This document shows positions 1 through 11,609 of a stretch of 64,000 nucleotides of DNA, piece by piece. Source of the DNA: Liquidambar formosana (Eukaryota; Streptophyta; Magnoliopsida; Saxifragales; Altingiaceae); the NCBI GenBank assembly GCA_039720395.1, contig CM077826.1, positions 24,198,430 through 24,262,429 on the forward strand, given 5' to 3'. The position numbers and the translations under genes were made by a program. Numbering within the stretch: the first letter of the stretch is position 1; every line of letters starts with the position of its first letter. The notes beneath the pieces were generated by a model, which saw only the letters and a program-made list of their open reading frames with translations, was not told where the DNA came from and did no database searches.

Positions 1-1041
1 CATAGTTCAAAGCAAAGAGAATTAACCCAAGGGGGGAGAAGAGAACAATTCATAACAAACTTACCATGAACCAACTTATCATATGCCAAATATCTCAAAA
101 CATTGAGAAATTACCCATTAATCACCCTATGTATACTATAGGGCAATTATCATGCTCCTATATGGCCTAAACACCCTAACATGCATAAAACTATCAAAAA
201 CATGCCAAATGTGAATTATCATGATGAAAATATCATATAACAATCCCAAACATGAAAAGAAAATCTAACTTGATGCATTAGATAAGTATTTTATGTAAGA
301 ATATGAAATAAGCATCCTTACGGCGAGTTTTTTTAAGAAAAACTATCCTAAGATAATTTTACGTAGAAATCACTCCGCATGAATGATTTCTTCACATATC
401 CTATGTAAAATATATATCTAAGAATACAAAGAAACTCATGGCGCACTTAAACACACTCCAGAAAGTACCTATGCACAACCTCATCCTCTAAGGATGATAA
501 TTATCCTCTAAAAGAATAATCATCCATACACCCATGAAGATGAAGCTTTCACAGCAAGTGTCCTATACAAAAGTTGCTTAAAATCATGCATATAATTGAA
601 CCATGAAGAGAAAATAACCTAAACATATCAACTAATTTTCTGGGTAAACATACCCCTATTCTAAAAAGAGAAACTATCCTACCAGCAAACAATTTACAAT
701 CCCTACTCTACTAGCATGCTTTTCACATCATATGAATTATACACACTCTAAACTATAGAGCATATATGATTCCTAACTCAATATTAAGCCATAATTATGC
801 AGAGAATGGAGTAGAAGAAGAAAGAAATATAAAAAGAGAATAAGGATGCAAGGGAGCTTACGACAAAGCAAAGGTTTGTGCTGCGTTCTTCCTTCTTGTT
901 GGACTTGATTACCTTCTAGTTCCTCTTTAAAATTGTAGTAGAATGCTCTCTCCAAGTGGTGTGGATGTGTGGAAATTCGTTCTCCCTCTCTCTCTTACGA
1001 ATATGAAGTTTAAAAGTCTCTTATGCTGATAAATGAGCCTT

Positions 1042-1049
1042 TATTTATA
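1042..1049 (-). promoter_or_regulatory. LTR TATA box
   Basis: TATAAATA on the minus strand, at the same place as in the other family A LTR (34895-34902) and in the related solo LTR (28786-28793). It sets the LTR orientation as minus. Transcription would start about 30 bases downstream, near 1010. Confidence 0.6.
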
Positions 1050-1246
1050 GCCAACCAACCATATAAACCAATGGTTGAAATTAATTCACCATAAAATTAA
1101 TCTAAGGCTATTATTAACTCCCCTAGATGTTGGAAAACTTAAAATCACTTCCTAATAGGTTTAAAACACTTTTGGAAGAAGGAAATTCGATGTAAAAGAG
1201 TCCAAAACCGTTAAAACTACAAAATAGGGCAAACAAACACGGAGTC

Positions 1247-1328
1247 CTCGGGTGACCGATTGGACCAATTGGGTGAACCAGTTGGACCAGTTGGACCAAC
1301 CGGTCCAGTTCCAACCAGTTCACCCAAG
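1247..1328. repeat. GC-rich imperfect palindrome upstream of the LTR TATA box
   Basis: The outer arms read CTCGGGTGACC and, at the other end, a diverged complement (GTTCACCCAAG). The core is rich in GGTTGGACC/GGTCCAACC words. It lies 197 bp upstream of the TATA box on the minus strand. Copies occur in the LTR at 35101-35160 and in front of two antisense genes. Confidence 0.7.
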
Positions 1329-1973
1329 ACCAAGCTCAGGTTTCCTCAATTTTTGGGATTTCTTGCTTAAATCCGGACTTTTATCTTCAAATGGTCATAT
1401 TTTGGTCATTTTAACTTCGATTTGATTGATTCAAAAACCAAAATTTCAAAGATTCAATGTAGAATAAGTCTAAAATATTATTGGACCAAAAATCCCTAAC
1501 CACGGTTAAGTGTATGGGTTTTCACAAGGCGATTAATTGAAAAGGGGTCAATTAGCCATAGGGTAATATGGTGAATTAATCCAAAACCTATTCAATAATT
1601 AAATTGGCACTTCAATTAAGCTCATTTCATCATTTTAAGATCAATGGAACAATCCGGAACAAGTTTTGGAGTCAATTGGAAAGTATACGAAGTAAAAGAT
1701 GAAATTACCCTTCAAGTCACAAAAGCTCTAATTACATATCCAAATCTATCTGGAATTGAACCAAATTTGACACACATATCCTAAATGATCCTAGAAACTA
1801 AATGCAATTGATGGGACTCAACAATGAGACAAAAATGTACGTGCAATAATGAACTACTCTCCTAAGGCTTAAAAGGGCAAAAGTGTCTTTTACGGCTTAG
1901 GGACTCCTAAATGCTTCTAAACCTATCAAAATGCTATCATGAACTTATGGGGGATGAAAATAGGGTGTCTACA

Positions 1974-2960
1974 CTCATTTTCTTAGAATTTTTGTAAGCC
2001 CACAAAGTCTCTGATAACAATTCATGCCAAGCTCAAGGATTTTCCTCGATAATTTTTTTAATGCTTAACTTAAGGACTTTATTTGTTAATTCAGCCTGCC
2101 CATTAGCTTGGGCGTAATAAGAAGTAGAATGTACGATTTCAAAACCATACTCTTTACGAAATGCCTTTTCCTCACTACCTGTAAAAATTTATATTTGATT
2201 AGTAGTAATGGATTAGGGTAGGCCAAATCTGTAAATAATATTTTCTTCTATGCACTCAATCACTTCAGTCTGAGAGACCAAAGGCATTGATCTAGCCTCT
2301 ACCCACTTAGTAAAATAATCTATTGCAACCGAGATAAAGGCATCCTTCCTAGATGATTTTGGGAAAACCTTCCCCATTACATCCATTGCCCAGCCTCTAA
2401 ATGGCTAAGGCTTAATTATGGATTACCTTAACAACTGGTACATAATGTATTAGCCCATGAATTTGACAAGCCTAGCATCTTTTAGCATAAGCCAAACAAT
2501 CTTTCATGAATGATATTCGGTCAATAATAACCATATCTCCTTATAAGCCATCTCATTTTAACACCAGCTTGATGTGCTCCACAAATCCCTTCATGGACTT
2601 CGGCCATAACTTGCATCGATTGAAATTGTGAAACACAGAGGCATAACAATCCATCAATATTTTTTTTTATAATATAATTCATCATCTAAAATGACAAATT
2701 TTAGAGCTATTTTTCTAATCTTATATTCGGTTTGGAATGATTGATTTTGCAAATACTTTATGATTGGGAATCTCTAATCACCCTGTGCAACATCTAATGA
2801 CAAAATTAGTTTGCTGGGACTGAATTCTTTTACAATGGACGATTCTAACCTTATTTCTATGCTTATCGTCCTACTTAAAACGCTTAGAGGAATTTTTAAT
2901 CCAGAAGCTATCTAGACTAATTCATTTGCCTTATTATTCTCTTTTCTAGGAACACATTTG
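1974..2960 (-). pseudogene. Integrase remnant of Tat-type element B, cut off by LTR insertion
   Basis: No long frame is open, but the minus strand keeps recognisable integrase pieces. There is a zinc-binding-like stretch around 2440-2600 (E-x-I...GAHQAG-like residues, then CKRC and ACQIHG). A core fragment of the type YYAQANGQAELTNK lies near 2085-2120, which holds the catalytic Glu region. An ETLWAY-like motif lies at about 1990-2010. The reading stops abruptly at 1973, where the family A LTR begins, so the C-terminal part of the integrase is separated or lost. In life the protein inserts retroelement cDNA into the chromosome; this copy is dead. Confidence 0.7.
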
Positions 2961-3119
2961 AATAACATATCAACAAATAAACCTAATAAGTGTTTAGCAA
3001 CCCTATTATATTCAATTAAAGAATCACCCACACACTTGAAATCACCAGACAGTTGTCTTAAGATCATTTGGGAATCCCCAATAACAAGAACACTTCAAAC
3101 ATTCAAGTCTATTAATAAA

Positions 3120-3665
3120 TTAAGGCCAATGATTAATGTTTCGTATTCGGCATGGTTGTTTGTACTCAAAATCTAACTTGAATGATAATTGAGTTCTTTT
3201 ATTGGTAGGGGACACCAAAACAATTCCCGCTCCTGCTGATTCTTCAGTCTTTGAGCCATCAAAAATTAAAACCCAAGGTACCAAGGAAAGACATGCAATT
3301 TTCATTGTTGGTAAAATTTCGGGTTCAACCTCCAAATTAGGATGGCTCGCTAAGAAATCGGCCAATGCTTGGCCTTTCATTACCTTTTAAGGTGTATATT
3401 GCAAACATAATTCAATTAAGACTAAAGACCATCTTGCAATTTTACCTCTCACAATTGGTCTACTTAGCATATATTTTACCACATCAGTTTGACAAATAAT
3501 ATAAACCAACAAAGGCAACATATAGTATCTTAATTTAATACAAGAAAAATACAAAGCTAAACGTAGTTTTTCAATCGGTGTATATCTACACTCAATTTCA
3601 TTTAACAACTTGCTAAGAAAATAAATGGCTTGGTTATATCCATCTTCTCTATCTTGAGCTAACAA
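3120..3665 (-). pseudogene. RT C-terminus/RNase H plus second (archaeal-type) RNase H, element B
   Basis: The first fragment (3665-3387) has MLAQ, AIYFLSK and YTPIEKLRLAL, the usual Ty3/gypsy RNase H start, and LRYYM. The second (3380-3120) starts with KGQALADFLASHP and continues to WVLIFDGSKTEESAGAGIVLVSP, the beginning of the additional aRNase H domain. That domain arrangement is known from the Tat/Ogre lineage and supports the lineage call. A stop separates the fragments and the aRNH is truncated. RNase H removes the RNA strand during reverse transcription. Confidence 0.75.
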
Positions 3666-3891
3666 AGCCTTTATAGACTCTTCAACGGCCGATATGTATA
3701 GTTTCAGTAGTTTTCCTTACTTGAGTGGCATAAGCACTGATGGCTTCATTAAGTACTCTTTGAGATAGTCGAATGCCTCCTGATGTTGCCTCTCCCATTT
3801 AAATTCGTCCTCTGCCCATATCTTCAATAGAGGTGAGAAGGCTTTGGTTCACCCTACACAATTGGAAATAAAACAATGCAATAAATTAACT

Positions 3892-4517
3892 TTACTGAGA
3901 AATCTTTGCAGTTATGTTTTTGTTAAAAGGTGGTTTTGCATCTATTAATGCTTTTGTTTTATTTTTATCAACTTCAATCCCCCCCCAGTGTACTAGATAA
4001 CCTGGGAAATTCCCAATAGATACACCAAAGGCACATTTTAAAGGATTCATTTTCAAGTTGTGAACTCTCATTCTCTCAAAAGACCTCCTTAGATCGGCTA
4101 TATCAAGGTCCAAATCTGAAGACTTAACCACCACATCATATATGTAGACTTCCATAAATTTTCCAATCATGTCATGAAAAATGCAATTCATAGCCCTTTG
4201 GTAAGTTGCCCCAACATTTTTAAGACCGAATGGTATCACAACCCATTCAAAAGTCCCAATACTGCCTGGGCACTTGAAGGCCGTTTTTGACACATCATCT
4301 TCGACTATAAAAATTTGGTTATAGCCCGAATGACCATCCATAAAGGATAAAACTTCAAACCCAACTCTTGCATCGACCAACATGTCAACCATAGGCATAG
4401 GGTATTCATCTTTGGTGTGGCTTTGTTTAAATCTTTAAAATCTATGCACATTCTTAATTTTCCATTATTTTTTAAGACTAGAACAATATTCAAAAGCCAC
4501 TCCACATACTTGGCCAT
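3892..4517 (-). pseudogene. Reverse transcriptase fragment of element B, catalytic motif altered
   Basis: Two overlapping frames (4517-4305 and 4398-3892) together cover Ty3/gypsy RT palm motifs: LRMCIDFKDLNKA, then FMDGHSGYNQI, then IPFGLKNVGATYQRAMN. The catalytic box, usually Y-x-D-D, reads YIYDVVV, so the first catalytic Asp is replaced by Tyr. A frameshift near 4400 separates the halves. The thumb follows (NPLKCAFGVSIGNFPGYLV). The enzyme would be inactive even without the frameshift. Confidence 0.85.
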
Positions 4518-5026
4518 TCTAATGAATCCGGTCTTTAAAAGTCTTTCGATCTCTTCTTTAACTTAAAAATGCATTTCTGGAGCTATTATTCTAGGAGGTT
4601 GTTTGTATGTTTTAAACCCCTTTTTGATTGGCCACTTATGTTCAACCAATTTTCGGTCTAAACCTGGTAATTCATCATAGTCCCAAGCAAAACAATCCTT
4701 GAACGCTTTTAACAAACCAATTATCTTTTCTTTCCATTCTTCTGGTAAATTTCAATTAATGAAAATTGGTTTAGAATCCCCTAACAATTTAACTTCTTGC
4801 AGTGGATCTATGACTTGAGCTCTATCATCACTCAACTTCCTAGGTTCTAGTTATAACTCTTTTAGGTTTTTTTTTTTTTTAATATGCATCTTCCCTAACA
4901 CAAACGGTCAACAAAGTCGATTCATTTTCATTAATTTCAGCCATGTAAGATTCTACTCTTTGCATGGCCTCTTCATACGCCTAAATTTTAGGGTTCATTA
5001 AAAACTTTTGATTTAGCAACAACCTC

Positions 5027-5575
5027 TTAAGAGATCGAATTTACATGGCATCCTCCATCCAAAATTGGGGAAGCGACCATAAGGGGTTGGCCATGTTTGT
5101 CAAGCCCTAAAAACACTAAAGGCTTTACTGTTCTCTCATAAAGTGTTACCTCAGCAAAATTGGTTGTTAAGGCAAATGGGTGACTATCGACCTGATTTAC
5201 TTCAGCCTTCTCTCCATTCCAAATCATCAAACATTGATGAAGTGAAGATGGAACACACAAATTTGCATGAATCCAATCTCATCCTAACAAGGTGTTATCA
5301 TTTGAGACCAAATTTATTACAAAGAAAGTAGTCATTTTAGTTTTGATTTCTACAGTTACTTACAGAGGAAGAATACCCTTAGGCTTTATAGCACCACTCG
5401 TAAAATTAACTATTAAAACCTCTACTAGTAACAAATCTTTTTTGGTCTTACCTAATTTCTTTATAACCGAAATTGGCATAATATTTACAGAAGCCCCATT
5501 ATCAACTAAAACCCTTAACAAAGGTTTTCCATTAAAATGGGCTTTGTTATACAAAGGTTTCAAATGCTTAGCCAT
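5027..5575 (-). pseudogene. Aspartic protease and protease-RT linker, element B
   Basis: The upstream fragment (5575-5360) has the retropepsin active-site region LVDNGASVNIMP. The Asp-Asn-Gly-Ala form replaces the commoner Asp-Thr/Ser-Gly, as also seen in element A here, so it is probably lineage-typical. The downstream fragment (5260-5027) has the SLHQCLMIWN-type linker that precedes RT in Tat elements. Frame breaks separate the two and the RT behind them. The protease would cut the Gag-Pol polyprotein. Confidence 0.7.
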
Positions 5576-6239
5576 GTCTTCACTTAGCTTTGTGAAAGTA
5601 ATATTTTCACTATGTTTTTCGGTTTCTCAAACTGATTTAATTCATCTGATATTTCATTAATGGATAACTTTCCCTCAAAACCAACATCAATGTCATCAAA
5701 AAACTGAGATTGACCCTTTTTAGCCTTAAAGTTTGCTGTAAAATGAAAACCATATTTACCTTAATTTTGATAGGAGTTGGAAGAGAATCGAACTGGATGG
5801 TGTCAACATCATCAGCATCAAATTCAACAGCCTCCAGTATTTCATCCTCCTTGCACTTTTCAATAGCCTTTTGAAAAGACTTCTTCTCTTCCTCTATAGC
5901 CTCTAAGCGCTTCCAAATGTTAGGCCGAATCCTATATCCTCCAGTGTCTTAGATCAGCTTCCTTTTCTCTTCAGCTTGCATTCTCTGAAGCCTCCTTTTT
6001 TAGATTTGCATCATCTTAGGCTAACTGAACTTTAGGTGGTGAGCTTGGGCCCATCTTTTTGGTTGAGTTGGTTTAGGCTTTACCATCCTCAGCCTAATTA
6101 AATTCTGAAGATCTCCTTCACCAGCCTTAGAATTAACTTGAAACTTAATACTTATTATTTTTATCAGCCTTAGAACTTGAGGCCTGATAATCATTTTTTA
6201 CTATAACCTTTAAACCCTGATTCTTCAGATTGTAATAAT
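5576..6239 (-). pseudogene. Degenerate gag-protease spacer of element B
   Basis: No frame longer than about 60 codons is seen on the minus strand, but position between the protease and the 6240-6662 frame makes this the spacer of the same polyprotein. Nothing else was recognised. Confidence 0.4.
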
Positions 6240-6662
6240 CTACAACCCTATCATCAGATCGAATTCTTTTGTTGCTCGAATCTGTTTTTTGATAACTTTC
6301 CTTAGACTTTGAGCGAATTCTTCATTTTTAGCATCAATTATTTTTTGCTTTTCAACCTTAGCCTTATACAAGCCGCTTGATCGAAACTTTTGTTCATATT
6401 TATTTGGCTTCCTTGCCATAGCAGCTTTAACTTTGGCCTCACTAAGACCATTCACTTTCAAACCTCCTCTATACATAGAAACTTCAACATCCCCAATAAC
6501 AGCTTTCTTAAAATTCCCTAGGTCATATTTGGGCAAAGCTAACTCTTTATAGCATCCTCTGTAATAAAGTGAATGACCATAAATATCACTAAGATGCTCA
6601 ATTGCAACTTTTGTCCATCTCTTATAAGTACCAGCATCTGGTCTCCCATGTAGAATAAGCAT
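6240..6662 (-). pseudogene. Unidentified 140-residue fragment in the gag-pol of element B
   Basis: An open frame of 140 codons, minus strand, between gag and protease. It begins MLILHGRPDAGTYKRW and has a basic C-terminal half (VEKQKIIDAKNEEFAQSLRKVIKKQ) that could form a helix. No domain was recognised. By position it belongs to the Gag C-terminal or spacer region of the polyprotein. Its openness may simply reflect chance survival in a decayed element. Confidence 0.45.
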
Positions 6663-8744
6663 ACACTTTGCCCTCTGCCTTAGGAATAAAGGAAATTATT
6701 TTCACCGCTTCACTACGTAGTTGGGGAGCTTACATAGGTGCTTTTCCCTTATCTTCTAGTATTTTTTTTAGCATTTTCAGTCTCTTTGTTAGACGAGTCT
6801 GAATCCTTCACCTATAAAACAACCATATTAATAAGGAATTCAAAGGGAAAAGGTTTTCATCAACTTAATGAACAGTCTTTTCTTTAGGAAATTTCAATTT
6901 GTCATTATTTATTACCCTTTAAATGGCATCTCTTAACACAATGCAACTACTTGTTAAATGTGTCCAATAATTATGCCATTTGCAATATTTCTTATTTTTC
7001 AATTTTTTAGGAAATGGCATAACATGCCCATCTGGCAATTTAATCTCACCATCCTTTAATAAGAGGTCGACTATCTGCTCAATTTTAGATAAATCAAAAT
7101 TATACTTAATTTCTTTGAAGTTATTTCCATTATGGTTGCCATTATTCGGCCTTTTCTAGAAATTTTATTTCAACTCTTAAACCTTATATTTTACTAAAGC
7201 TCTACATGTATAAGGCCGATTAATATTTAATTCAGCCAAAGCAATTTCTTCCTCAATTTCTTCATTTTCCTCAATGGTTTCAATTTGAACCACTTCCCTA
7301 TTGGGGTTCCTATAATAAGTCCCCCTTAAAGAAACTCTTCTTTGGTTCTCTTCCTCGATAATCCTTTTATACTTAAATACAATAATCATAAGATGACCTA
7401 GGTCAAAAAAGCTTTGACCAATAAATCTCTTCCTATTTTCAAGGTTGAAACCACTAATCACCATCTTGACACAATCAGATTGCGCCAAATTCAATATGCA
7501 TTTACATTGGGCATTACGAAACCTTTGAACAAAGGTATCAACCTTATCGCCAAGCTCTTAACACATTCAGGCTAGATTAGTGACCGTTATTTCGGTCTCA
7601 GCCTTACAATAGTAAGCATGGAAGATGGATTCCATTTCTTGCCATATTGTAATTGAGTCTGGTGGTAAATTAATATACCAATTAAATGCCCAACCAGTTA
7701 AAGAACTTGGGAACAACCTTAGCTTCAAAAAGCTATTATTACTTGCTTTTCCACACTAGCACGTAAATCGGTCAATATGTTCAAAAGTGAACTGTTTATT
7801 CTATCCTAAAAATAGGGTAAAATCAGGAAACTTGAAATTCCTAGGGAATTCATAAAACTAGTCGATATAATCAAGATAAGGACGGCTATAAGCCGTTCTC
7901 ATTGGTGGTCGACTCACACCTATCCGTTCCCTAATAATATTGGCAATCTCTTCTTTGAAATTATTTGGGTTGTCCCTCAAATTTGTTTGGAAAGTTTGTG
8001 TCAAGTCTTCTTGACCAACATAATTATAAGGAATTTCATTTGAAGCTCCAAAGTTACCAACCATTGATTGGCTAGTTCTGACTGGTATTTCATTTGGATT
8101 CCCAAAAATATATTGACTGCCCATAGATTGGCTATTTCAGGCTGAATCAAATGAATCATTCATCATTTGAGTGTCAATTTGACCCCCAAGTGAAGCATAA
8201 AAAACATTATCTTTTGCCCCATTAGTCCTAACATTTGGTTTCGTATAACCGAATTGGTTTCCTAAATGGAATGAATTGGGAATTTGCCCCTCAGGGCGAA
8301 ATATAGATGGATTTAAACCTTGAGGATCTTGGCTTGACAAGATATGAACATCCCCATATTTTAAATTGTTCAAAAATTCGGTCTTTCGATTGTATTGACT
8401 AGATCTGTCTTAAGAGCCATTCTTAAAAGCTGGACTAAGTTTTTCCACCATATAATTGAGTAGTTTGTCTGAATTTTTATTCAGACTATCACTAATTTGC
8501 TGATTTGACTCAACAAACATCTTCATGGTGAGAGACATCTGTTGCATCATTATCTAAGAAATATCGTGCATTATATTGTCAAAATTCATCCTAAAAGTAG
8601 CCATAAACTCATTAGCAACATTTCCATGTTCAACTAACAGTCAGCTCTCCATATTTCATTTTCTGAGGAATTTCCTCTTGGGAATTCCAGAACTTCTTCT
8701 TAGCCTATGGTTTCTTTTCCACGTCCTCCACGTTTTGGTGGCAT
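6663..8744 (-). pseudogene. Gag of element B, broken
   Basis: The probable start is the ATG at 8744 (MPPKRGGRGKET), about 50 bases downstream of the PBS. Frames at 8373-8137, 8124-7858 and 7494-7177 follow, all minus strand and separated by stops or shifts. Landmarks are RNFKFPDF, then a retrotransposon-gag core (FNWYINLPPDSITIWQEM, VDTFVQRFRNAQCKC), then a zinc-knuckle-like YCKWHNYWTHLTSSC near 6935-6990. This layout is the normal Tat Gag: capsid-like domain followed by a nucleic-acid-binding motif. It would form the virus-like particle but is not translatable as it stands. Confidence 0.75.
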
Positions 8745-8790
8745 GATTTTGCAAGAAAATATCTTAGAAATTGGAAAATAATACAAATGG

Positions 8791-8810
8791 TGTCCCATCA
8801 GGCATGCCAA
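8791..8810 (-). other. Primer-binding site of element B
   Basis: The minus strand reads TTGGCATGCCTGATGGGACA just after the LTR end at 8815 and before the gag ATG at 8744. It begins with TGG, complementary to a tRNA CCA tail. The matching tRNA was not determined. Confidence 0.6.
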
Positions 8811-8814
8811 AAAT

Positions 8815-9476
8815 TGTTTCCTCCAAAAAATATTTTCTCAAGATTTGATCCCGCGAGCGTGCTAGCCACAACCTTGTGATGAATTGTAGGTTCTACCTTG
8901 CCTTAAATAGACTCAAGGACTTTTTCTGCGACAGTTAAAGGAGATAAATGGAATAACAATAGAAATTAAAAACAAAAGCTTACTACGAAGGAAGTCATTT
9001 CATTAACAATTTATGAAATTACAATGATGAGCAAAGAGGTGCACCCTCCTTTGACCAGAAAGGAGCACACGTTTCTGGATTTAAATCCTAAGTTCTACAA
9101 AGAAAAGTAAAAAGATAAAAGTTCACTGGGAACTGATCGATTTGTTGATTTGATTGAAGGTCTTTCTCAAATGGCTATTTTTTAGCTTTTATAAGACTAA
9201 GCACCAATTGCTCCTCAAAATTCTGCCATAACTGCTCTCCCCATGACCTGATAGTTTCTAGCACAACCACGATCCCATGACTTGGTAACTGCCTGGAACA
9301 TGCAATTAATAATGGCTCCAATTAGTTGATTTCAAGAAATGATCCATATTACAATCTAACAGGCCGAATACTCATCATAATATTTTTCTCAGGCCAATTT
9401 CTAAGGTGTAAACAAAATCTCTAATAGACAATTGAGTAATTCTATATTCATTATCATAATAAAGGTAGTTTTCAAT
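8815..9476 (-). mobile_element. 5' LTR of element B, first part
   Basis: The LTR end is fixed by the PBS beside it (TG/CA boundary at 8815). It has no long ORF. At 9477 it is interrupted by a solo LTR and resumes at 11452. The outer end is not certain; a CA at 11609 is a possible boundary. No second copy of this LTR lies in the window, so length and age cannot be measured. Confidence 0.55.
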
Positions 9477-11446
9477 TGTGAATGCTGGAAATCGACTCGA
9501 CTGGAATCGAGTTTCGTTCCACTCTCAAAAGGGTTTCAAAAAGTAAAGGAGTCGCCACTTCATTTTTAGGGTACGAGGAAACCATTAAAAGATTTGTTTT
9601 ATAAAAACAAATTTGACTCCATTAATGAAAAATAGGCAAGTCTTGAACCAAAAATAAGGATTCGGGGGCTAGCTTATGAAATGGCCCGTAGGCACCCATT
9701 AATGGAAAATTGGTCTCATTTATTGATTGGGCTTAATTAATTTCAACCATGCAATAACTAAAAATTAAGAAAATTAAAAAATAAAAACTAAGCTAAATTG
9801 GACTTGGGCTCAAGTAAGCGCCCTATATACTTCTGACGAAGATCAAAGTCCACGTAGTTCAAACAACCATGTTGGGGGAAGAATTTCACTCTTCGTAGGA
9901 CTTTATTAGAATCCAATCCATAATCAAACACTTACTTTTGAAAAAAAAAAAAAAAAAAACTTACTTTGAAAGAAACAACTTTAGTTTAAAAACTTGTTTG
10001 ATTTAGGATCAAAACCCTAATACAATCCTATGAATAATAAAACTCATGGGAGCATGCATCATCACATAAACAACTACATCATGGCAATGGAGTTTAGAGA
10101 TTATACGTGACAGAATTGAGCCAAAGTTCTATTTGCAACCTCGGGATTTTTAAGTCAAAAGTCGGGCAGAGCTTCGATGCTTTTAAGCTTTAATGATGGC
10201 CACAAAGCAAGGAGTCGCAAATCGAGTAGAGCTTCCACTCCTTCAAACTCTAGAATGGGTCATAAGCCAGAAGGTACTAATAGGAACATTCCCAACTAAC
10301 TATTAAGCCCAAGCTCTTCTTAGAATGAGTCTCAAATGAGGGGATACTAATAGGAACGTTCACCCTACACTCAAGAACTCAAGCTCTTCATTTGCTTAAG
10401 AATACTCTACTAAGACTTGATGGAGAATAAAGGAAAGAAGGACTCCTATTTATAATAAAGGTGGGTGGAATGAATGGCTAGGATTGGATCTAGCTAGGGA
10501 TGATCCAAAGGCTCTAAATCACTCTCAAGAGCTGGTTCATATCTCAAACACTTCAAAAATTTGGAGGAAATTCGAATTATAGCAAGAGAAGGAGTCTAAA
10601 GAGGTTAAACTAGGGTAAAACTCCGTCAAAGGCCAGTTGGGCACCCTTGGTGGCCATTTGGCCTCTAAAGGTTCAAAAGGCTACCAGTAGCCATTTTGGT
10701 GCATTTTTGCCTTCTTTTGTGCATTCTTATCCTTTAAGGCTATGTATGTGGTCCAATTTAAGTCCAAATTCATTGATTTTGGATTTAAAATGACTACGGC
10801 TCAATTATATACTTAAAATATGATTGAAACACTCCTAATTGAGCCACACTTGGTCAATTAATCAAGGGTTAATCCCATATTGCTCATAGAGATCAATTAA
10901 GGCTCACCGGGTTAACATTAGGGTTTGAACCCTAATGGAGTCCTAGTTGCAATCAGACTCTCCCAACAATAATTCCAAGCATTAATACACCTTAATTAAG
11001 ACTCAATTGGTATTAATGAAGCATTAATTTAACCCAATTGGATCAAATTAAGAAGCAATTATAAGAAGAACCAATGAACGGAGTCAAACCGAGCCTACCT
11101 TGGACTATTCTTAAGCAAATCATCTCCAAACTTAACCAAACTTTAAACCAAGCCTACAAATGACATCCTAAGGTCATTAGGATCATCCTAGGATGAATTT
11201 GGTGAGAATTGGATATCAAATAAGAATTATGCAAGTAAAATGACATAAATGCCCTCCAAGTCACAAAAGTTCTTATTAGCTATCAAGACTTAACCAAATT
11301 GAACCCCGAAAGATATCATGGATTCTTAAGGGTGTCTAGAGTCTAACTAAAAAGATTTGGTACCAAAATAATGTAATTCTCTACATGTGATAATGCTCCT
11401 AAGGTGGAAAGGTCAAATGTTGGGGGATGAAAATGGGGTGTCTACA
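9477..11446 (-). mobile_element. Solo LTR, Ty3/gypsy, related to family A
   Basis: It starts TGTGAATGC and ends GTGTCTACA and is flanked by a perfect 5-bp target duplication TCAAT (9472-9476 and 11447-11451), so both ends are exact. No internal coding sequence is present, meaning the element was reduced to one LTR by recombination between its two LTRs. TATAAATA on the minus strand (10447-10454) gives the orientation. The words GGAGTCGCCACTTCATTTTTAG near 9550 and the GGGTGTCTACA end are shared with the other large LTRs here. A weak palindrome at 10631-10672 lies at the place where the relatives carry a strong one. Confidence 0.9.
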
Positions 11447-11451
11447 TCAAT

Positions 11452-11609
11452 TACCATTCAATTACATTATTAACCCAAATTATTCTCTTCACTTTCCAAT
11501 AGACATAACCTTTATAGATGTTAACCAAGTGCATGTGAACAAATGCAATGTCTTCTAAGCTTTCTTCTATTTTTTACCCTAGTAAGGTGATTACATTAGG
11601 CCCATTACA
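11452..11609 (-). mobile_element. Probable remainder of LTR B beyond the solo LTR
   Basis: By continuity across the TSD this is what followed 9476 before insertion. A TATA-like CTATAAAG (minus strand, about 11510) and a TGTAATGGG start at 11609 suggest the LTR's outer end, but no second copy confirms it. Confidence 0.3.

Larger units (their letters stand above)
1..1973 (-). mobile_element. Partial LTR of a Tat/Ogre-type Ty3/gypsy retrotransposon (family A)
   Basis: The sequence matches, with small differences, the LTR at about 33735-35793 and the start of the LTR that runs off the right edge. Its high-coordinate end reads TGTAGACACC on the minus strand, a normal LTR start, so the LTR is minus-oriented and its far end lies left of the window. 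A TATAAATA box (minus strand, 1042-1049) and a GC-rich palindrome (1247-1328) mark the promoter region. It abuts integrase coding sequence of element B with no polypurine tract between, so it is an insertion and not B's own LTR. Whether it is a solo LTR or part of a full element cannot be seen. The short ORFs inside are not genes. Confidence 0.85.
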
